NCBI GenBank assembly: GCA_035293045.1
Contig: DATDOY010000260.1
Location: 1-8,638 of the forward strand
Direction: 5' to 3'
Source of the DNA: DATDOY01 sp035293045
GTDB taxonomy: Bacteria > Actinomycetota > Acidimicrobiia > IMCC26256 > JACPCJ01
Length of the DNA stretch: 8,638 nucleotides
The notes below the pieces were generated by a model that saw nothing but the letters and a program-made list of their open reading frames with translations, was not told the origin of the DNA and searched no databases. This document shows positions 1-7,554 of the stretch, in pieces; positions within the stretch are counted from its first letter, which is position 1; every line of letters begins with the position of its first letter. A program made the translations under genes and the position numbers.

Positions 1-30
1 TCGGGAGCACCGTCAACGAAGGATCTCGCC

Positions 31-1212
<1,182 letters not shown>

Positions 1213-1232
1213 GCGCGGACGTCGGGTGGAGA

Positions 1233-1258
1233 GCGGTCCCGTTCCGGGAGCCGACCGC
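1233..1258 (+). terminator. Possible weak terminator hairpin after moeB
   Basis: GCGGTC at 1233-1238 pairs with GACCGC at 1253-1258 around a 14-nt loop that can itself fold (CCG with CGG). It starts 20 nt after the moeB stop. Only a short CTTT follows, so if it terminates it lacks a proper U-tract. This is a structural guess. Confidence 0.25.
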
Positions 1259-1267
1259 GCCGCCTTT

Positions 1268-1332
1268 GATGGACGCCGGTGGTCGTGACCGCGTCCGATT
1301 TGTAGGGATCTCAACGACCAGCACCGTCCATC
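1268..1332. repeat. Imperfect 19-bp inverted repeat between moeB and fic
   Basis: Positions 1268-1286 and 1314-1332 are near-perfect inverted copies. GATGGACG matches at the outer end and TGGTCGT at the inner end, with 3 mismatches between, around a 27-nt centre. No open frame here looks protein-like. A separate perfect 7-bp hairpin (ACGCCGA / TCGGCGT with a GGAG loop) follows at 1335-1352. Together these make up most of the 1213-1369 gap. Function unknown; it could be a decayed palindromic element or an RNA stem. Confidence 0.55.
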
Positions 1333-1369
1333 GAACGCCGAGGAGTCGGCGTGCGGCTCCACGAGAGGC

Positions 1370-1386
1370 TTCAAGCCCGCCTTGAA
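1370..1386. promoter_or_regulatory. Upstream TTCAAG-N5-CTTGAA dyad near fic
   Basis: TTCAAG (1370-1375) and CTTGAA (1381-1386) form a perfect 6-bp inverted repeat. The same half-site recurs in the larger repeat at 1400-1428, and the two dyad centres lie 36 bp apart. This suggests a second, weaker binding site for the same regulator. There is no direct evidence of binding. Confidence 0.45.
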
Positions 1387-1399
1387 TATGGGCCGGACT

Positions 1400-1428
1400 T
1401 GTTCAAGGTTATACTTCAACCTTGAACA
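1400..1428. promoter_or_regulatory. Probable fic operator overlapping its -10 element
   Basis: TGTTCAAGGTT (1400-1410) and AACCTTGAACA (1418-1428) are perfect 11-bp inverted arms around a 7-nt centre. A good -10 hexamer, TATACT, occupies 1410-1415 at the centre, so a bound protein would block RNA polymerase. No convincing -35 is seen at the usual spacing. Transcription would start near 1421-1423, just before the Shine-Dalgarno sequence. The Fic protein's own C-terminal winged-helix-like region is the obvious candidate binder (inference). Confidence 0.65.
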
Positions 1429-1433
1429 GGAGA
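1428..1433 (+). promoter_or_regulatory. Shine-Dalgarno site that fixes the fic start
   Basis: AGGAGA ends 5 nt before a TTG at 1439-1441 that is in frame with the Fic reading frame. Earlier in-frame starts (TTG 1382, ATG 1388) have no such site and would place the operator inside the coding sequence. The TTG start is therefore preferred. Confidence 0.7.
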
Positions 1434-1438
1434 ACCGG

Positions 1439-2719
1439 TTGAGCAAGCTTCTACGACGACGGTGGCGGTCCTCGCTCGACGGCGGGTTCTCGCGCCGTGA
1501 CAAGCAAGGCTGCGAGTACGAGGCATACCTGCCCGACCAGCTCGCCGAGCGGCGCTTTCGACTGGACGGCGACGTGGCGGCGGACGTGGCCGACGCTGAA
1601 GCGGCGATCGCTCGCCTCAACGCCGCTGCGACCACGCTCGCCGACACCGAGGCCCTCGCCCGTCTCCTGTTGCGCGCCGAAGCGGTCGCCTCCTCCTACA
1701 TCGAGGGTCTCGTGATCGGCGGCCGACGGCTGTTGCGCGCCGAGGCCGCTCGGACGATGGGCGATGCGCCGGGCGATGTCACGGCAGAAGAAGTCCTTGG
1801 CAACATCGAGGCGATGACCTGGGCCGTCGACGCCCTCGCGGCGGCGCCCACGATCACCGTCGAAGGACTCCTGGAGGTGCACCGCCGGCTGCTGGCGGGT
1901 ACACGACTCACCGAACACGCCGGGAAGATCCGCACCGAACAGAACTGGATCGGCGGGAGCAGCTTCGACCCCTGCTCGGCCGCCTTCGTGCCGGCGCCGC
2001 ACGAGCACGTCGCGGAACTTCTCGACGACCTGTGCGCCTTCAGCAGCAACGACGCGTTGTCGCCGGTCGCGCAGGCCGCCATCGCCCACGCCCAATTCGA
2101 GACCATCCATCCGTTCGTCGACGGCAACGGCCGAACCGGACGCGCGCTCATCCATGTGATCCTGCGGCGGCGCGGGCTGGCGCCGCGAATGCTGCCGCCG
2201 ATCTCGCTCGTGCTCGCGACCTGGTCGAAGTCCTACATCGAGGGCCTGACGGCCACCCGTTACCTCGGGCGGGCGGACTCGCGCGAGGCCCACGATGGCG
2301 TCAACCAGTGGATCGCGCTCTTTGCCGGCGCGTGCACCCGAGCCGTCGGCGACGCGACCGCCTTCGAAACACGGGTCGGTGGCATCGTGGAGCGATGGCG
2401 GGGGGCACTCGGCCGCGTACGCGCCGGGTCCGCGGTCGAGCTGCTGCTCAGCGCGCTTCCGGGTGCGCCGATCATCTCGGTCCGCGGCGCGGCCGAACTC
2501 GTCGGCCGAAGCTTCCAGGCGACGAACGAGGCGATGCGCCGCCTGGAGAGCGCCGGTGTGGTGCGCCAAGTGAACGTGGGACGTCGGAACCGGGCCTACG
2601 AGGCGCGGGCGATCATCGATGCCTTCACCGCGCTCGAGCGCCAGCTCGCCAGCCCCGCCGGCAATACCCGCGCCGTCCCGCCTCAGCGACCCGCGCCCTC
2701 CCCGCCAGCGAACGGATAG
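1439..2719 (+). CDS. Fic family protein (class II, N-terminal inhibitory helix, C-terminal wHTH)
   Basis: Fic domains usually transfer AMP from ATP to a hydroxyl side chain of a target protein. From the TTG start the protein has 426 aa. A Fic_N-like region (about residues 25-95) carries the inhibitory motif S85xxxE89G90 (SSYIEG), the mark of class II Fic proteins that block their own ATP site. The catalytic motif HPFVDGNGRTGR is at residues 224-235 with every key residue present. A target-docking flap (RTEQNWIGG) precedes it at 165-173. Residues about 338-391 look like a winged helix (VRGAAELVGRSFQATNEAMRRLESAGVV), which suggests DNA binding or target recognition. Because the inhibitor is built in, no separate antitoxin is needed; the next gene pairs with vapC instead. 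The operator just upstream suggests autoregulation. Natural target unknown. Confidence 0.93.
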   Translation: MSKLLRRRWRSSLDGGFSRRDKQGCEYEAYLPDQLAERRFRLDGDVAADVADAEAAIARLNAAATTLADTEALARLLLRAEAVASSYIEGLVIGGRRLLRAEAARTMGDAPGDVTAEEVLGNIEAMTWAVDALAAAPTITVEGLLEVHRRLLAGTRLTEHAGKIRTEQNWIGGSSFDPCSAAFVPAPHEHVAELLDDLCAFSSNDALSPVAQAAIAHAQFETIHPFVDGNGRTGRALIHVILRRRGLAPRMLPPISLVLATWSKSYIEGLTATRYLGRADSREAHDGVNQWIALFAGACTRAVGDATAFETRVGGIVERWRGALGRVRAGSAVELLLSALPGAPIISVRGAAELVGRSFQATNEAMRRLESAGVVRQVNVGRRNRAYEARAIIDAFTALERQLASPAGNTRAVPPQRPAPSPPANG

Positions 2720-2747
2720 CCACTCGCCTCTGGCCGAAGAGGCTGAA

Positions 2748-2768
2748 ATGTTCTACAGTGTAGAACAT
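2748..2768. promoter_or_regulatory. Palindromic operator/promoter of the Phd-VapC pair, overlapping the start codon
   Basis: ATGTTCTACA (2748-2757) and TGTAGAACAT (2759-2768) are perfect 10-bp arms around a single G. TACAGT at 2754-2759 fits a TAnnnT -10 hexamer, and 7 nt later comes the A of the ATG at 2767. There is no Shine-Dalgarno sequence near it; the closest purine run, at 2737-2742, is about 24 nt away. The simplest reading is a leaderless transcript whose promoter and first bases lie in the operator bound by the antitoxin or toxin-antitoxin complex. That is the usual autoregulation of this family; the binding itself is inferred. Confidence 0.75.
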
Positions 2769-3042
2769 GGATCAGGTCGGGGTTCGAGAGCTCAAGCAGA
2801 ACGCCAGCAGGGTGTTGGAACGGGTCAAGCAGGGGGAGGCGCTCGAGGTCACGGATCGAGGACAGCCGGTTGCGCTCATCGTGCCGATCCCCAAGGGAGG
2901 CGTGGTCGAGCGGCTCATTGCGGAGGGCAGGGCGACATCCCCTCGGGGCAATCTCTCCGAGCTGCCACCGCCACGCCGGCCACGAGCGGGAACACGTCTG
3001 CCGTCAGAGGTCTTGGCTGACCTGCGGTCCGACGAACGCTGA
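2767..3042 (+). CDS. Phd/YefM family antitoxin
   Basis: A 91-aa prevent-host-death type antitoxin. The N-terminal 45-50 residues carry the family fold and motif (VGVRELKQNASRVLERVKQG, then VTDRGQPVALIVP), which dimerises and binds operator DNA. The rest, from about residue 50, is proline- and arginine-rich and probably unstructured until it wraps around the toxin. It should neutralise the PIN-domain toxin encoded 4 nt downstream and repress the operon through the palindrome that overlaps its start codon. It begins 47 nt after the fic stop, but its own promoter makes it a separate unit. Assignment of the family is firm; pairing with the downstream toxin rests on gene order. Confidence 0.93.
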   Translation: MDQVGVRELKQNASRVLERVKQGEALEVTDRGQPVALIVPIPKGGVVERLIAEGRATSPRGNLSELPPPRRPRAGTRLPSEVLADLRSDER

Positions 3043-3046
3043 CGCC

Positions 3047-3442
3047 ATGACGGCGACGGTCTACCTCGACTCCTCAGCGCTCGTGAAGACGGTGATTCGC
3101 GAACCGGAATCACCGGCGCTGCGCCGCTTCCTTCGCGGATTTCCCCTCCACGCCTCGTCTGCTCTGGCGAGGGCCGAAGTCCTTCGAGCCGTCCGGCGCT
3201 CCGACCCCCTGGCCGTGAAGGGAGTCCACGAGGTGATGGAGCGCTTGCTCCTCGTCGACGTCTCCGAATCGCTGCTTGTAGAAGCCGGCCTGCTCGATCC
3301 TCCGGAGCTCCCGACGCTCGACGCCATCCACCTGAGCGCCGCAAAGACCCTCGGAGCAGACCTCGCGGCGATCGTCACCTATGACGCGCGGATGGCGGAC
3401 GCCGCCCTCAACCTCGGGCTCCCCCTACAGACACCGTCGTAG
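3047..3442 (+). CDS. VapC-like PIN-domain ribonuclease toxin
   Basis: A 131-aa PIN-domain protein, the normal size for VapC toxins, which are Mg2+-dependent RNases that often cut tRNA or rRNA. All four acidic metal ligands can be seen: D8 (VYLDSSALVK), E44 (ALARAEVLRAV), D92 (TLDAIHL) and D113 (TYDARM). The catalytic site therefore looks intact. The ATG at 3047 lies 4 nt after the antitoxin stop and has no clear Shine-Dalgarno sequence, so translation is probably coupled to the antitoxin. The same frame stays open further upstream, but that part overlaps the antitoxin and does not resemble PIN sequence. The target RNA cannot be told from sequence. Confidence 0.93.
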   Translation: MTATVYLDSSALVKTVIREPESPALRRFLRGFPLHASSALARAEVLRAVRRSDPLAVKGVHEVMERLLLVDVSESLLVEAGLLDPPELPTLDAIHLSAAKTLGADLAAIVTYDARMADAALNLGLPLQTPS

Positions 3443-3451
3443 TCGAATCTC

Positions 3452-3526
3452 GTGGGTCAGCCCGTCCCCGGCACGCCCGATTCCGTCGGCGGGGTCGTCG
3501 GCATCGTCGAGTTCGCCTGACCCCAC
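3452..3526. repeat. Widely spaced imperfect inverted repeat in the vapC-capA gap
   Basis: GTGGGTCAG (3452-3460) pairs with CTGACCCCAC (3517-3526) with one bulged C, around a 56-nt centre. This is the main structure in the 156-nt gap between vapC and capA. A 22-codon GTG-to-TGA frame spans it (3452-3520), but nothing supports translation. It may be an RNA stem in the 3' region of the vapC transcript. Confidence 0.3.
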
Positions 3527-3585
3527 ACGGCAGCAGAGCACGAGGGTGTCGCGCAGGTATCCGCCGCGGCACGCCCGCCGTTCCA

Positions 3586-3591
3586 TACCCT
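3586..3591 (+). promoter_or_regulatory. Likely -10 element of a leaderless capA transcript
   Basis: TACCCT fits TAnnnT and is followed after 7 nt by the A of the capA ATG at 3599. No Shine-Dalgarno sequence precedes that ATG. The same hexamer lies 9 nt before the metH GTG. No good -35 is seen at 16-18 bp. Confidence 0.45.
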
Positions 3592-3598
3592 CGATTGC

Positions 3599-4690
3599 AT
3601 GCGCCGACTGACGCGTCGAGCGTTCGTTCTCGTGACGTTGTTCGCGCTCGCGGCGGCAACCAGTGGCGACGCGCCGTCGTTCGCCGAGCGTTTCGACGAG
3701 GACGCCGTGCTCGGCGCCGTGCCCACCACCGCGAGCACCAGCCCCCCGCCGAACATCACCAGGGCGACAGAGCCAAGACCACCACGACCCCTTGAGTGGA
3801 CCATCTATGCCGGTGGCGACGTGCTCATGGATCGCAGCGAGCCCGCCCAGCGCAACCCGTTCGCGCATCTCGTTCCCGCACTCGCTGAGGCGGACATCGC
3901 CATCGTCAACGTCGAGATGTCGGTCGCCGACACCGGGACGGCCCAAGCGGGCAAGGAGTTCACGTTCCAGGCCCCCGCGTCGGCCGCGCGCGCGATCGCT
4001 GCCGCGGGCGTCGACGTTGTGAGCCTCGGCAACAACCACTCCCTGGATTTCGGTCGCGACGCACTCCTGCAGGGGATCGAGTCGTTCCGCGCTCAGGACG
4101 TGCAGCCGGTCGGCGCCGGGGCCACCGTCAAGGATGCCTACGCCCCCGCGGTCGTCGAAGTCGGCGGAGCATCCCGCACCATTTCGGTCGCGGTCTTCGG
4201 GGCCACGGCCGTCCTTCCCGGCGGGTGGGAAGTCGGGGCGCAGCCTGGCGTGGCGACCACGAGGGGCGACCGCCTGGTGGAAGCGGTCCGCGCCGCCGCT
4301 GAACAACACGACGTCGTCGTCGTGTACCTCCACTGGGGCACCGAGCGGGCGCCCTGTCCGAGTCGCGATCAACACTCCACAAGCGACGCCCTCATCGAGG
4401 CGGGGGCCGCGGCCGTCATCGGGGCGCACCCCCACGTCCTCCAACCGATCGTCGAACGCGGCGGTGGCCTCGTGGCGTATTCCCTCGGCAACTTCGCGTG
4501 GCACCCCCGCTCGGGGCCGCAGGGCGACACAGGGGTCCTCGAGCTGCGCTTTGTCGACGACGCCCTCGATGGCTACTCGTTCCACCCACACACGTTGAAC
4601 GCGAGCGGAGACCCCGAGCCCGCGGGCGCCGAGGCGAGCGAGCGGATCGACGACGCGGTTGCCGATCACTGCGAGTTGGCGCCCGGCTGA
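3599..4690 (+). CDS. CapA family (PGA_cap) metallophosphatase-like exported protein
   Basis: A 363-aa protein of the CapA/poly-gamma-glutamate biosynthesis metallophosphatase-like family. The N-terminus has a twin-arginine signal: TRRAFVL at residues 5-11 fits the S/T-RR-x-F-L pattern and is followed by a hydrophobic stretch to about residue 20. A Pro/Thr/Ser-rich linker (about 41-64) leads to the domain. Visible family motifs are GGDV (72-75), VNVE (103-106), GNNHS (144-148), HWG (245-247), GAHPHVLQ (275-282) and YSLGNF (294-299), which are the expected metal and active-site segments. C253 and C358 could form a disulfide outside the cell. No capB, capC or pgs gene is nearby, so polyglutamate capsule synthesis is not supported; a stand-alone cell-envelope hydrolase role is more likely. 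A methyltransferase gene follows 23 nt later. Confidence 0.9.
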   Translation: MRRLTRRAFVLVTLFALAAATSGDAPSFAERFDEDAVLGAVPTTASTSPPPNITRATEPRPPRPLEWTIYAGGDVLMDRSEPAQRNPFAHLVPALAEADIAIVNVEMSVADTGTAQAGKEFTFQAPASAARAIAAAGVDVVSLGNNHSLDFGRDALLQGIESFRAQDVQPVGAGATVKDAYAPAVVEVGGASRTISVAVFGATAVLPGGWEVGAQPGVATTRGDRLVEAVRAAAEQHDVVVVYLHWGTERAPCPSRDQHSTSDALIEAGAAAVIGAHPHVLQPIVERGGGLVAYSLGNFAWHPRSGPQGDTGVLELRFVDDALDGYSFHPHTLNASGDPEPAGAEASERIDDAVADHCELAPG

Positions 4691-4713
4691 TCCGGCCGCC
4701 ACCATGGCCTGCC

Positions 4714-5334
4714 GTGCGCCCCGCCGAGTCCCCTGATCCACCGCGCACCACCGCCGGAGACGAGTATGCCGATCGACTCGTCGACCTCCAGACCGTGTGG
4801 TGGAAACGACTGCTGCCCGTTCAGGCGCCGTATCGTTGGAACCTGCGCCGCCTGAAGCCGGGTTTCACGCTCGACATCGGCTGCGGGCTGGGTCGCAACC
4901 TCGCCCACCTCAAGGGGAACGGCGTCGGCGTCGACCACAACCCCGCGCTCGTGGCGGTCGCTCGGGAACGACGACTCACGGCGTACACGACCGGCGAGTT
5001 TCCGGCGAGCGAGCACGCGATCCCCGAGGGCTTCGATACCGTCCTCGCCGCGCACCTCGTGGAGCACATGCGCCGCTCGGAGGCGGTGGAGATCCTGGCG
5101 TCGTACATGCCCTATCTGCGGCCCGGCGGCCAGGCCATCCTGATCACGCCGCAAGAACGGGGCTTCGCCGCCGACGCTACGCATGTGGAGTTCGCCGGCT
5201 TCGACGAGGTACGAGAGGTGTGCGGCGCGCTCGGCCTCGAGGTGACCCGCGCCTATTCCTTCCCGTTCCCCCGACGCTTCGGTCGGCTGTTCGTCTACAA
5301 CGAGTTCGTCACCGTCGCCCACAAGTCACCCTGA
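4714..5334 (+). CDS. Class I SAM-dependent methyltransferase
   Basis: A 206-aa Rossmann-fold methyltransferase. SAM-binding motif I is LDIGCGLGRN at residues 53-62, with the acidic ribose-binding residue D74 in VGVDHN. AAHLVEHM (112-119) is the post-II segment, and LRPGGQAILITPQE (135-148) is motif III. The conserved N-terminal block (EYADRLVDLQTVWWKR...YRWNLRR, 17-46) supports the GTG at 4714; a downstream in-frame GTG at 4795 would cut into it. No Shine-Dalgarno sequence is evident, and the gene begins 23 nt after capA, so it is probably read through and co-transcribed with it. The substrate cannot be told from sequence; a small molecule or lipid is as likely as a macromolecule. The TGA stop is part of the first unit of an 11-bp tandem repeat. 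Confidence 0.87.
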   Translation: MRPAESPDPPRTTAGDEYADRLVDLQTVWWKRLLPVQAPYRWNLRRLKPGFTLDIGCGLGRNLAHLKGNGVGVDHNPALVAVARERRLTAYTTGEFPASEHAIPEGFDTVLAAHLVEHMRRSEAVEILASYMPYLRPGGQAILITPQERGFAADATHVEFAGFDEVREVCGALGLEVTRAYSFPFPRRFGRLFVYNEFVTVAHKSP

Positions 5335-5362
5335 GCGTCACCTGAGCGAACCCTGAGCGAAA
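5330..5362 (+). repeat. Three 11-bp tandem units starting CCTGAGCG
   Basis: CCTGAGCG recurs at 5330, 5341 and 5352, an exact 11-bp period, with a variable 3-nt tail (TCA, AAC, AAA). The first copy includes the methyltransferase TGA stop. A period near one helical turn puts the copies on one face of DNA, but slippage duplication explains it equally well. Confidence 0.7.
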
Positions 5363-5378
5363 TCCTCAGCCCCTTTTT
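5353..5378 (+). terminator. Weak intrinsic-terminator-like hairpin plus T-run
   Basis: CTGAG (5353-5357) pairs with CTCAG (5365-5369) around a 7-nt loop. CCCC and then TTTTT (5374-5378) follow. The stem is only 5 bp and the T-run is 4 nt away, so it is weak as a terminator for the methyltransferase transcript. The long palindrome that begins at 5379 probably matters more. Confidence 0.35.
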
Positions 5379-5424
5379 GTGTGTGAGTGCCTGCCCGGCG
5401 TCCGCCGGGCAGGCACTCACACAC
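5379..5424. repeat. Long perfect palindrome P1 between convergent genes
   Basis: A 22-bp arm (5379-5400, starting GTGTGTGAGTGCC) is followed by TC and then its exact reverse complement (5403-5424). It sits between the convergent methyltransferase (+) and pepA (-) genes, 44 nt from the first stop and 55 nt from the second, a typical place for a bidirectional terminator. The only T-run (5374-5378) lies before it on the plus strand, so a transcript of either strand would have no U-tract after the hairpin. It belongs with P2 (8235-8295) and P3 (8400-8446), which begin with a similar GTGTNNGT. Confidence 0.85.
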
Positions 5425-5479
5425 GCGTTGGGGGACACACCCGTGGGGAACGAGGCGGCAATGGAACGAAGATGCCGAC

Positions 5480-6973
5480 TCAGCGCTTCTTGGGTTTGCG
5501 GAAGTTGCTCACGACCTCGGCGAGCAGCCGCACGCCGTAGCCCGTGCCTCCCTTGGTGAGATAGCCACTCGCCGCGTCGCGCCAGCCGACGCCCGCGATG
5601 TCGAGGTGCACCCAGGGCACGTCGCCGACGAACTCCTTGAGGAAGATCCCCGCCGTGCTGGCGCCGCCGTAGCGGCTGGCGGAGACGTTCTTCAGGTCGG
5701 CGACGTCGGAGTCGAGTTGGCGGCGGTAGTCGTCGGGGAGCGGGAGTCGCCAGACCAGCTCGCCGGTGGCCTCGGCGGCGGCCTCGATCTGGCGCATGAG
5801 GTCCTCGTTGGTCCCCATGATCCCGGCGTAGTCGTCGCCGAGCGCCACGTGGCAGGCACCCGTGAGGGTGGCGATGTCGAGGATGGCGTCGGGTTCGGCC
5901 TCGACGGCGAGCGAGAGGCCGTCGGCGAGGATGAGGCGTCCCTCGGCATCGGTGTTCAGCACCTCGACGGTCTTGCCGTTGCGGATGGTGAGGACGTCGC
6001 CGAGTTTGGTCGCACTCCCCCCTGGCATGTTCTCGGTGGTTGGCACGATGCCGATGACCTTCACGGGCGGGGCGAGTTCGGAGAGCAATGACATGAGCCC
6101 GATCACCGCGGCGCCGCCGGCCATGTCGTACTTCATCGTCTCGATGAACCCGGTCGGCTTGAGCGACAGGCCGCCGGAGTCGAAGGTGATGCCCTTGCCG
6201 ACGACGGCGATCGTCGCCCGCGGGCGCGGTGGCGAATACACCATGCGGATGAGGCGCGGCGGCTCGTTGGAGCCGGCGGCGACACCGAGCAGTCCCCCGA
6301 GGCCTTCCTGCTCGCACCGCGCCTTGTCCCACACCGTCGTGCGGATGCCCTTTAGGCCACGGGCGACGCGCGCCAGCTCGCTCGGCGTCACCGCCCGGGG
6401 CGGGCCGTTGATCAGGTCGCGTGCGAGCGTGACCGCACCGGCGAGGGATGCCCCCTGGGACAGCCCTTGGCGCGCCGCTCCCGCGCCGAGCACCTTGACC
6501 CGGCGGAGCTTGCTGGCGCCGTCGCCGTTGGTGCCCTTGCCCTTGTGCGCGAGGAACTGGTAGCCGCCGAGCACCATCCCCTCGGCGAGCGCCTGGGCGA
6601 CGTCGCTCGGGTCGAGGCCGTCGCCGACCACGTCGGCGAGGGCGGCGGTGACCTCGGTGGCCTTGCGGGCGCGGCGGGCCAGCGCGGCGCCGGCCCGACG
6701 GAGGTCTTCCGCGGAGGACTTCCCGTGCTTGCCGACCCCGACGAGCACCACCGATCCCGCCGCGATGCCGTCGGCCGCCGGCGCCACGAGCGTCTCGCCC
6801 GGCTTGGCCTTGAACCCGGCGCTCTCCATGAAGCGCTTGAGCGTGCCGCCGATGGCCTCGTCGACGACTTTGGCGTCGTCGCCGAGCTTGAGGTCGGCGA
6901 AGACGGGGACCGCGAGCAGGTCGGACTTGACCTTGCGCAGGTCACCGGTGGAGGACGAGAACGAAATGGCCAC
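5480..6973 (-). CDS. pepA: Leucyl aminopeptidase (M17, cytosol aminopeptidase)
   Basis: A 497-aa M17 aminopeptidase that removes N-terminal residues from peptides in the cytoplasm using two metal ions; full length for the family. The metal and catalytic residues are all present: K260 and D265 (VGKGITFDSGG), the catalytic K272, D283 (KYDMAGG), and D342, E344 and R346 in the signature NTDAEGRL (340-347). The weakly conserved N-terminal domain covers about residues 1-170. The GTG at 6973 is chosen because AGGAG lies 8 nt upstream and the protein-like sequence begins there; the open frame extends further (to 7561) but only as antisense-like sequence inside pduO. It is downstream of pduO with an 11-nt gap, so the two form an operon. 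The C-terminus is basic (FRKPKKR). Confidence 0.96.
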   Translation of the reverse strand: MAISFSSSTGDLRKVKSDLLAVPVFADLKLGDDAKVVDEAIGGTLKRFMESAGFKAKPGETLVAPAADGIAAGSVVLVGVGKHGKSSAEDLRRAGAALARRARKATEVTAALADVVGDGLDPSDVAQALAEGMVLGGYQFLAHKGKGTNGDGASKLRRVKVLGAGAARQGLSQGASLAGAVTLARDLINGPPRAVTPSELARVARGLKGIRTTVWDKARCEQEGLGGLLGVAAGSNEPPRLIRMVYSPPRPRATIAVVGKGITFDSGGLSLKPTGFIETMKYDMAGGAAVIGLMSLLSELAPPVKVIGIVPTTENMPGGSATKLGDVLTIRNGKTVEVLNTDAEGRLILADGLSLAVEAEPDAILDIATLTGACHVALGDDYAGIMGTNEDLMRQIEAAAEATGELVWRLPLPDDYRRQLDSDVADLKNVSASRYGGASTAGIFLKEFVGDVPWVHLDIAGVGWRDAASGYLTKGGTGYGVRLLAEVVSNFRKPKKR

Positions 6974-6981
6974 GAGCGACG

Positions 6982-6986
6982 CTCCT
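6982..6986 (-). promoter_or_regulatory. pepA Shine-Dalgarno site overlapping the pduO stop codon
   Basis: On the minus strand TAGGAG combines the pduO TAG stop (6987-6985) with AGGAG (6986-6982), 8 nt before the pepA GTG. Ribosomes finishing pduO would sit on this site, so translation of the two genes is probably coupled. Confidence 0.75.
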
Positions 6987-7554
6987 ATTCGGGATGGGGT
7001 TCGGACTCGCCCGCCCGCACCGGGCGGTAGGCGCCCTCCTGCCAGCGGGCGAGCGTGTAGACCAGATCGGCGAGGCGGTTGAGGTAGGGGATGACGTGGC
7101 TCTCCTCGAGCCAGCCGGCCGCTTCGGCGGCGACCGCGGCACGCTCGGCGCGGCGCACGACGGCGCGGGCGAGGTCGAGGGCGGCGGCCACGCGATTCTC
7201 GCCGGGGAGGACGAACTCGGTGGGCGGGTCGTATCGGCCGGTGATGTCGTCGATGAGCGGCTCGAGGGCGGTCACCATGTCGGGCGTGACCTGCGAGACG
7301 CCCGGCTCGAGCTTCGATCGGTTGTCCGGCGCCGTGGCGAGTTCGGCGCCCACCACGAAGAGCTCGCGTTGCAGGCGCACGAGAAGGTCGTGCAGCTCGG
7401 AGCCGGGCTCGGATTCCGCTCGGGCGAGCCCGAGGGCGCTGACCGCCTCGTCGACTTCGCCGTAGGCGGCCGGGCCGGGTGCGTCCTTGCGGACGCGGGA
7501 GCCGAAGAGCAACCCCGTCGTCCCGTCGTCGCCCTTGCGCGTGTACACCTTCAC
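6985..7554 (-). CDS. pduO: Cob(I)alamin adenosyltransferase, PduO type
   Basis: A 189-aa PduO/MMAB-family enzyme that transfers the adenosyl group of ATP to cob(I)alamin to make adenosylcobalamin, the coenzyme of enzymes such as methylmalonyl-CoA mutase. The N-terminal ATP-binding motif is YTRKGDDGTTGLLFG (4-18). YGEVDEAVSALG (31-42) follows, then FVLPG (114-118), RRAER (134-138) and YLNRLADLVYTLAR (157-170), which are the conserved blocks of the ATP and cobalamin pockets. Length is typical. The GTG start has a strong GAGGAGGG (7569-7562), 7 nt upstream. It leads an operon with pepA. No mutase or other B12 biosynthesis gene is in the window, though metH, another B12 enzyme, begins at 8499 on the other strand. 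The symbol is generic; cobO or mmaB may be used elsewhere. Confidence 0.95.
   Translation of the reverse strand: MKVYTRKGDDGTTGLLFGSRVRKDAPGPAAYGEVDEAVSALGLARAESEPGSELHDLLVRLQRELFVVGAELATAPDNRSKLEPGVSQVTPDMVTALEPLIDDITGRYDPPTEFVLPGENRVAAALDLARAVVRRAERAAVAAEAAGWLEESHVIPYLNRLADLVYTLARWQEGAYRPVRAGESEPHPE

Noticed and set aside
1382..1438. Earlier in-frame starts for fic (TTG 1382, ATG 1388)
   Set aside because: They have no Shine-Dalgarno sequence, would put the operator and -10 inside the gene, and add 17-19 residues unlike the family; TTG 1439 has AGGAGA correctly placed.
3452..3520. 22-codon plus-strand frame starting GTG
   Set aside because: No ribosome-binding site, no recognisable peptide, and it coincides with an inverted repeat.
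3457..3804. Minus-strand frame with a hydrophobic start and a Thr/Pro-rich tail (MPTTPPTES), resembling a small lipoprotein
   Set aside because: It is antisense to the capA signal peptide and linker; the hydrophobic stretch follows from that. No ribosome-binding site or promoter supports it.
4498..4713. Upstream extension of the methyltransferase frame
   Set aside because: It overlaps capA out of frame, with Arg/Pro-rich sequence and no conserved motifs; GTG 4714 keeps the whole conserved N-terminus.
3425..4741. Long minus-strand open frame opposite capA
   Set aside because: No family motif, low-complexity antisense composition, while the plus strand encodes all CapA motifs.
5374..5424. P1 as a classical intrinsic terminator
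   Set aside because: The T-run precedes the hairpin on the plus strand; for the minus-strand transcript it becomes A's after the hairpin. No U-tract follows on either strand.
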